Below are positions 58,011-64,000 of a DNA stretch of 64,000 nt, one piece after another. Both the position numbers and the translations under genes were made by a program. The DNA is taken from assembly GCA_021399435.1 (NCBI GenBank), contig JAJTUP010000029.1:682001-746000 (forward strand), in the 5' to 3' direction. The notes under the pieces are model-generated. The model worked only from the letters and a program-made list of their open reading frames with translations, had not been told where the DNA came from and did not search any database. Position 1 is the first letter of the stretch. Each line of letters begins with the position of its first letter. Source of the stretch: Diaporthe sp. PMI_573 (taxonomy: Eukaryota; Ascomycota; Sordariomycetes; Diaporthales; Diaporthaceae).

Positions 58011-58142
58011 AAGTCACTATTTAAAGCCTTACATAGCGAATCTTACTGTTATCATCGATAAGACACATTGTTCCTTATCCTTATAGGATACTCATTGCCG
58101 TTCCAGCTTAGTAGAGGAACTCAAAGAATACAAATAGTCCAT
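58011..58142. repeat. Degenerate direct repeat, right copy (possible LTR)
   Basis: Matches 56395-56526 in the same orientation at an offset of about 1.6 kb: 'tttaaagccttacatagcga', 'ccttataggatactcattg', 'cttagtagaggaactcaaa'. The two copies could be long terminal repeats of a decayed retroelement, or two copies of a shorter repeat. Confidence 0.65.
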
Positions 58143-59445
58143 ATTAAAGTTATACTTCAGGTTAATATAATCTTTTAAGGTATTTAGATCGGAGAACAAT
58201 ACGTATACTTACTTCCTGCTATTAAATTCACGTTTAAAGTAGCTATAATATCTAGAACTAATGTATTGTGATACTGGTATGTGGTATCTGGACGGGTAGC
58301 TGTGCTGCGCGGTGACTAGTATTGGGTAGGGGATGAGTGACTGGTTACCTGGCTGCAAAAAAAAGTCGTTGAAACCAGTCACGAATCTGGTACTGGTAAT
58401 GGTGCGCCTCTGGGGGGAATACTGACCAGTATCTATAGCTGCAGCGGGAGGGGCGTGATCAGTCCTACCAGGAGGAGTGATAACTGGTCAGGAGGCGGTG
58501 TGTCAATGATTGGACCATTCTCTGTTCTAGCCTTTGTACATTCCCATTTATTAGTCACCACTCGCACTAATTGTCCCCGTTACTGGTCATGCTCGGAATT
58601 TTGGGATTGGTGTGACCAGGTAATGAGGATTCGGATTAATGATGGATGATGGCTAGTCTTAGGTCTATAACGTTACTGGGGGCTTTGGTTGGATTTCTGA
58701 TTGTGATCACTATGTGACGAAGAGTCTTTACTTGATCTAAAAGACGAGAAATGAGTCCGTCCCTTGGTGTGGAGCGGGTGCAGCTTTGGGTCTATTAGCT
58801 CTGAGATCAGCGGTGTGTTGTCCGGGCTATTTACTGGGCATAGTCCTATAGACGACCTAGAAGGAGATCCTCTTTAGGCTGAACGGACTACTTAGGTCAG
58901 TAAAAATTGTCGACCTACCATCTTCTATTTAGGAGCTACGGTGTGACGATCCTGAAAGAAATGGTGTGCAACTTATGCCCTGTGATTCGAGCTTCAGCAT
59001 TACAGCTGCGTAGTTTGCTGACTTGTACCGTCGATTAGGCCCTTTTGCATTGTAAAGTCTAAATATGGCGTGCAGTAATCTTATAAGTATGAATGTATAG
59101 TGAAACTTCCTGCTAGGGAGCGGACAAATAACTATTAATTAAAGATTCAAGGGGGCCGTCTTTGCTTGACCGTATAGGCAGACCTGACTCAGCACTGCGA
59201 GTATGTGATGTATAAATATGCGGGTGTGCCGTTAGCATTTGGCGGCGAATAGGCTACCAGTAAGTAACCTGGGAGAATTAAGACAAAAGGGGCGCTTGAT
59301 TGCGCCTAAAATGGTAGTTGGGTACCTTGTGCGTCCGCCCTGGCTGCCATGTTGGCAACGTCTGGCTATTCTAATATGTGCCATTTACCAATGTTGCTTT
59401 CTATGTCCCCTTTCCCATCAGCATGTTTTGTGTCGTTTATCACGT

Positions 59446-59746
59446 TGAGGTGTGAGAATGTGTTAGGCGCCTATCGGCGGTACCGGTAGTGAAGACGTCC
59501 CGTGGGATCGGATAGAGTGTTGTTTCCGTTCGATATCTGATGTCGTGGAGCACGAGATGGGTAGGCAGCGCGTCTTTCCAAGAGGCTAGTTCTGAGCTCA
59601 GTGTCTCGAGCATATTGGAAAGCTCAGCAGCTCTCTTGTCAAACGTGCTCTCTGTATAAATGTAGCCCGAGATATCACTTATGACAACCGAGAGTCGGCA
59701 CAGGTATTGAAGGTCGATAAGCTGTATACGGGCGAGCCAGGGTAGC
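59446..59746 (-). pseudogene. Remnant of a fungal transcription-factor regulatory domain
   Basis: One minus-strand frame reads 'LPWLARIQLIDLQYLCRLSVV', 'DISGYIYTESTFDKRAAELSN' and 'ETLSSELASWKDALPTHL' and ends soon after. The pattern (L-x-x-I, a helix with IYS/IYT, then 'L...L..W...LP') is that of the middle homology region of Zn2Cys6 regulators. In-frame stops (TGA and TGA) occur directly upstream and no zinc cluster is present, so it is a fragment. It lies next to the NRPS-like gene and might be a dead cluster regulator. Confidence 0.45.
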
Positions 59747-59938
59747 TTGTGTCATCGGTGGAAGGCGCGAACGGCTTCCAATTCTCTAATTCTTCAGATC
59801 TGTCTAAGAGACTGATTGGAGTCAGTGCCTTGGGTTCTTTCAAAGGTGCCAGGCGCACTTGGTAAAGACTTTGGATCTTTCTCCTACAGTATAATTATAC
59901 GATGTAGATCCATCCATAACAGCAATAGTAGCTCTATA

Positions 59939-62900
59939 TTATAACCACACCTCTATCCATCGCTTCAAATCAGCCTGTGTCACCGGCGCCAGTCCCGCCG
60001 CAGTGGAGCTTGCCTTGACAAGGCGCTCCACCTCGTAGAGTGGCTCGGCCCTTCCATCACCCACAAAGGCCCCTTGGTAGAAGGCAACCAGTTTTGCCCC
60101 AGGGTTCTGATCCAGCACGTATGTGCTCTTTTCAACACTCTCCTCGAGACGCATGACCCACTGACAGAAAGGGATAGTCTCTGGTACCTCCGTCTGGAGG
60201 GCTGGGAGGACGTCTTTCCATGAAGACACATTCGGGTTGACCACATTGAAGACGTGCAAAGGATTTGACTGTTCCTTTTGGGCATGTCCATGAACGGATG
60301 CATGGTGAACGTAGGAAATCAGTTCCGTCACGATGCAAGCCAGCTCGTCCACGGGGATCCAGTTGATATCCTGCCCAATATCATCCGGTGCAACGCCGAG
60401 AAAACGCGAGCTTATAACCAACGACGGAAACCACTCCCACTTGTTCCACGGCCCCCACCCATACCGCGGCCCACAGATCTGCCCGACCCGCAGCACACCC
60501 ACCGACTGCGCAGCCTCCGGTGGTGCCGGCCGAGCAACCAGGCTGTCCGCGAACGCCTCAAGCATATGTTCGCATACGTACTTGGACTGCGCGTATCCCT
60601 GTGGGAGCAAGTCATCCAATTGTGTGGCGGTGTCGAGGACAGCCTCGGGGACGCGCTGCCTCCTGCCTGTCGCGGACATGGCGGTGGATATGCTGGAGAC
60701 AAACAGCAGAGAAGCGCTGGCGTTGAGGGCCAGCGCTATGAGGTTCAGCAGGCCGCGGAGGTGCGGCTCGAACTGCACGAGGTTCAGGAGAAAGTTGACC
60801 GGATATGCGTTGTGGACGATCACGGTTGTCTCGCGGGTGACGAAGGCATATTCATCGGGGCTGAGTCCGAGCGTGTCGTTGCTGAGGTCAGCTTGTAGAA
60901 ACACCAGCCGGTCTTTGTTCTTTGGGTCTTGTAGTAGAGGCGGAAGTCTCCTGGTCTCGAGTGATTTGGCTTGTCTTACCCGCGAGCCGATTCCGCGGTT
61001 TAGGCAGATCACCTGCTTGATATCTGGTCGAGCAAGCAAGGCGTGGAGGAGATAGCTACCCAGAGATCCTGTTGAGCCTGTAAGCAGCACAGTCTGACCT
61101 TGACCATATGTAGAGTCTCCTCGCTTCTTTGCGTCCACCTTCCCGGTGGCTGGACTGTCCTCGACGAGCTGCTGCACTGCTGCCTTGTACTTTTGGATGA
61201 AAGCCAAGACGTCGCTCCCATCGTGTCTAGGGCCACCGTCGCTAACGATATCTTGGCCGGAAGGAGACAGCGCACCTGCTAGTGAATCTGCCAGCGACCG
61301 AATTGTAGATGCAGCATAGAGGGCTTTGACGCTAGCAACGCTCAGACTATCCTCCAAAACCCCGTGTTGCCGTAACGTAGCCTTCAACCGTGACGCAACG
61401 GCCATGACCCCAAAGGAGTCGATTCCCGCCGCAAGCAAATCATCGTCCATTCCAATCCCCTTGTCCAGGTCCAAAACGTCGGCATATAAATACTGAAGGA
61501 GATCCGCAAGAGATTCTCGATCTAACTTTTCAAGAGACGGCAGGGTTGAGTTGAGAAGGCCGTGTTCAGCTTTGGCATACAGCTCGTTGATTTCATCGGC
61601 GTGGTCCTCGATCGTGAGTCGGCGCTGGATGGTTCCTTTGCTAGCTCTCAAAAAGGGCTTCTCCCGTGTGGCGAAGAAAACGAGCTCACGTGGTATGCGA
61701 CCGAATTTGGGTGAAGTCTTGTTGGCCTTTTCGATGGAAGGCCACAGTTTGGTCAGGGCATCCTCGCGCTCGGCGTCGGTTGCTGGAATGGCGTCGCCTT
61801 TCATCTCAACAAGCAGGCAAAGTCTGTACCGCCTGTCCCCGGACACCAGGACACCTCGGACGTCCGGGTGGCTGCCGACGACGCTCTCGATATCGGTTGG
61901 GTCCATCTTCAGGGCATTGGCCATGATGACCCAGTTGTCAGTCCGGCCGCGGTATGTCCACCACCCGTCTTTCCCTGGAACGGGGGCGAATAAATCTTTT
62001 GTGCGGTATTCGCTCAGCTCGGGGTATGAGTGGAAGTGCAACTGACACCGTAATGTCAGTTCGGTTTTTGGGTAGACCAGCTCGAACATCCCGGGCTCGA
62101 CCTCCTCCATCTTGTGGCCGACATCTATGAAGTTGAACTCGTTCCAGTGAGAGCTGTCTGGGGGAGAGACGAGATGGCATGCACCGCCTTCAGTGGAGCC
62201 TATGAAGCCACAAAGGTGGCGGACGAGCTTAGAAATTCTGTTCCCTTTCGTTGGATTCACTGTGAGTCGAACAGACTAGTGTCAGCCACGATGCCGACTC
62301 GTTGGCATTCTCGCAATCTTGAAGTCAGTGACACTTACTAGGCCCGCCACCAAATACCACATGTTTCATCGTGCCCAGTGTATCAAGACCAGGAGGATAG
62401 TCCAGCATGTCCTCAAGCAGAGATGGAGCAAGCCATGCGGTGGTTGACTTTGACGATTCCAACATTCCGGTGATATTTTCGGGTGTCATCTTTGTGCCGG
62501 TTACGGGCATGACATGGGTACTGCCGTACAATATGCTGAAGAAAACGGGGCTTATTCCGCCCATCTGGTATTTAATTGTGAGCTGTGCCGTGTACGACAT
62601 CGAGAGTTCGGAGGTGAAAGGAGGGGACCATGCGAGCAACATACATGATACAGAGGGAAGGGCATCATCACAACCTCTCCGGGCGCGAACACATCCTGCA
62701 ACAGACTAGTTGAACCCTCAGCTTTGAAACTCTCAGGATACACACCATACGAGTCGGAATGCGAAGCCATCGCCGCAATAGCCCCATGTGTCCAGTAAAT
62801 TGGCTTCGGGTGGCCGCTTGTGCCAGAAGTATGTAGTCCCAGGACAGGCACGTCTTTGATATCTTCGAAGGACTTGGACAAGGCGTTTACAGTAGTCGCC

Positions 62901-63412
62901 GGCTCTCTACTCATGAGCTCGGAGTACGATGGTGTCTTTACCGGTTTGACCTCGCTTCGAGACGCGTCTAGGAGCGAAGCCAGTGTTTGCTTCGCTTCCG
63001 GCGCGTAGAGCAGGGTCTTGGCGCCGACGGTTTTGAAAAGGCGTTGATTTGCGGGCACGGTGTTTCCGGGAGACGGAAACATGACCTATCGAGGCTTGTC
63101 AGCTTGGGTCAACTTTGGGATGGAAGTTACACTTGCGCATCTTTCGGTCTTCATCGCTGCCAAGACCCAGATGAAGTATCGCATATCACTCGGCCCCATG
63201 TAAAAGAATGTTGTGCTGTCCTTGGGGAGCTGCTGTTCCAGGAACATGGCGGCCCTGTTTGAGGCATTCTCAAGATCGCCGAGGAATAACCGCTCCGTGA
63301 CAGCTTCTGGACTGGTTATCAAAACGCATGGTGTGTAGCGACTCGACCGGTTGTTGCGTATGTAGTCGACAAGGGTCATGTTGGACGTCGACATTTTCGT
63401 AGATTGAGACAT
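59939..63412 (-). CDS. NRPS-like single-module A-T-R enzyme (carboxylic acid reductase type)
   Basis: Model complement(join(59939..62259,62339..62564,62645..63085,63131..63412)), 1,089 residues; introns of 79, 80 and 45 nt, all in frame. The adenylation domain covers residues about 15-540, with TSGTSGHPK at 180-188, GSTEGG at 337-342, 'SEYRTKDLF', 'YRGRTDNWVIM' and the catalytic-lysine motif 'RASKGTIQRR' near 524. The carrier domain has the phosphopantetheine Ser598 in 'GIDSFG'. The thioester reductase domain (Rossmann 'LLTGSTGSLGSYLL' at ~710, Y872-x3-K876) runs to the end. Such enzymes activate a carboxylic acid with ATP, hold it as thioester and release it by NADPH reduction to an aldehyde or alcohol. 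There is no condensation domain, so no peptide bond is made. All key motifs are intact; the substrate is unknown. Confidence 0.9.
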
Positions 63413-64000
63413 CTTGAAAGTAAAGGCAGAACTAGTTCAATGTGTGAACGTAATCAGAAGAGACAGCCACTAGAAAACATAACGTACGTTGTGTATTCGT
63501 TCCGTGTGCCAAAGGGCAGACCTTGGAATTTATAACCATGAGCATTGTGGCCCGGAGTGGAACTTCACAGCTCGGTCTTGCTTCCTCCACTCTGTGATCA
63601 ACAGCCAGTCATTGTCTATATTATATACAACACAAGCTAAGCTATAATTAATTATGTAATAAAGCTAAAATAAAAAATAAAAAAAGTGTATACGTATACA
63701 GTCACTACTCTGAAATTATTATAAATGTGAGGGGCTTGGGCTAGTGCCCAAGCCATTAGGAAGACGAGGCCCGGGCAGGACCCGCCTGAGGCCGGGGCAG
63801 GACCCGCCCAGGGCCCGGACCGGGGGTTCTCCGGCGACACAGACATATAACACAGCTAACAGTTAGCCCCCTTAGGGGCCCTTACCTTTTAGAGGTATTG
63901 CAATTCATAACTCCTTTTAGGCACCCTTCAAGCAACCAGCTTAAGGGCAGCCCATAACAATAAACTTGATTATACGCTAATATTTTCCCCTGGTGCGTTT
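63413..64000. other. Upstream region of the NRPS-like gene and repeat DNA
   Basis: 63413-63600 is the promoter side of the NRPS-like gene. 63610-63720 is very AT-rich. 63733-63754 is a perfect hairpin (9-bp arms GGCTTGGGC/GCCCAAGCC, loop TAGT). 63773-63808 holds two copies of 'gggcaggacccgcc'. The abrupt GC-rich insert inside AT-rich DNA suggests the end of a mobile element crossing the window edge. Confidence 0.5.
63527..63534 (-). promoter_or_regulatory. Putative TATA box of the NRPS-like gene
   Basis: TATAAATT on the minus strand, about 115 nt upstream of the ATG at 63412. Inferred from motif and distance. Confidence 0.5.

Larger units (their letters stand above)
56384..59938. other. Repeat-rich, AT-rich region
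   Basis: 3.55 kb without an intact gene. It contains a direct-repeat pair (56395-56526 and 58011-58142), a strongly AT-rich block (56760-57250), an AT-rich 92-codon minus ORF (57259-57537) of unknown kind, a stretch with many CTGGT/ACCAG motifs (58265-58620), and a transcription-factor remnant near the right end. It looks like old transposon DNA altered by RIP. Confidence 0.6.

Noticed and set aside
58265..58620. Clustered CTGGT/ACCAG motifs suggesting another DNA transposon
   Set aside because: No matching terminal inverted repeats, target duplication or transposase fragment could be identified by eye.
1..64000. CRISPR arrays, bacterial operons or riboswitches
   Set aside because: The window is spliceosomal, fungal nuclear DNA; no regularly spaced repeats of that kind are present.

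Overview
The window is nuclear DNA of a filamentous ascomycete (Pezizomycotina; a Sordariomycete is my best inference, the species cannot be named). The reasons are short spliceosomal introns (about 42-170 nt, GT...AG, CTAAC/CTGAC-like branch sites) in most genes, and fungus-restricted families: Zn2Cys6 regulator, HET domains, DUF1996, heme-thiolate peroxidase, CorA-like/HET-neighbour families and NRPS-like reductases. Exon-intron models were worked out by hand. All multi-exon models given with join coordinates keep frame across every junction.

Region 1, 1-17.6 kb, is a housekeeping segment: the start of VPS8 (cut by the window edge), a GPALPP/DUF3752 protein, a membrane RING-H2 protein, a 5.3-kb block without a recognisable gene, a spliceosomal-type cyclophilin (PPIH/Cyp3), a polyQ Zn2Cys6 transcription factor and the GPI-anchor subunit PIG-P.

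Region 2, 18.8-36.8 kb, looks like a transport, secretion and environment-facing segment: a myo-inositol-type MFS transporter converging on a quinate-permease-type transporter with a broken secreted-protein gene between them, a small cysteine-rich secreted protein, a DUF1996 secreted protein, a degenerate RNase H-fold protein, an ACS-family (liz1/pantothenate-like) transporter and a chloroperoxidase-like heme-thiolate peroxidase.

Region 3, 38.7-56.4 kb, is the most unusual. It holds a HET-domain gene, a large HET plus ankyrin-repeat protein with a C-terminal membrane anchor, and a CorA-like-family gene whose 3' end is replaced by a hAT-type transposon remnant that supplies the stop codon. On the other side of the transposon lies the C-terminal fragment of an unrelated acyltransferase. 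A head-to-head pair of paralogous tail-membrane proteins follows, one of them carrying an N-terminal trypsin-like domain with a visible H/D/S triad. I interpret this as an allorecognition/innate-immunity-like island shaped by transposon-mediated rearrangement.

Region 4, 56.4-64 kb, is repeat-rich and AT-rich: a pair of degenerate direct repeats 1.6 kb apart, RIP-like AT islands, a transcription-factor remnant, and an intact single-module NRPS-like A-T-R reductase next to it. The last 0.4 kb is AT-rich DNA with a GC-rich repeat and a perfect hairpin.
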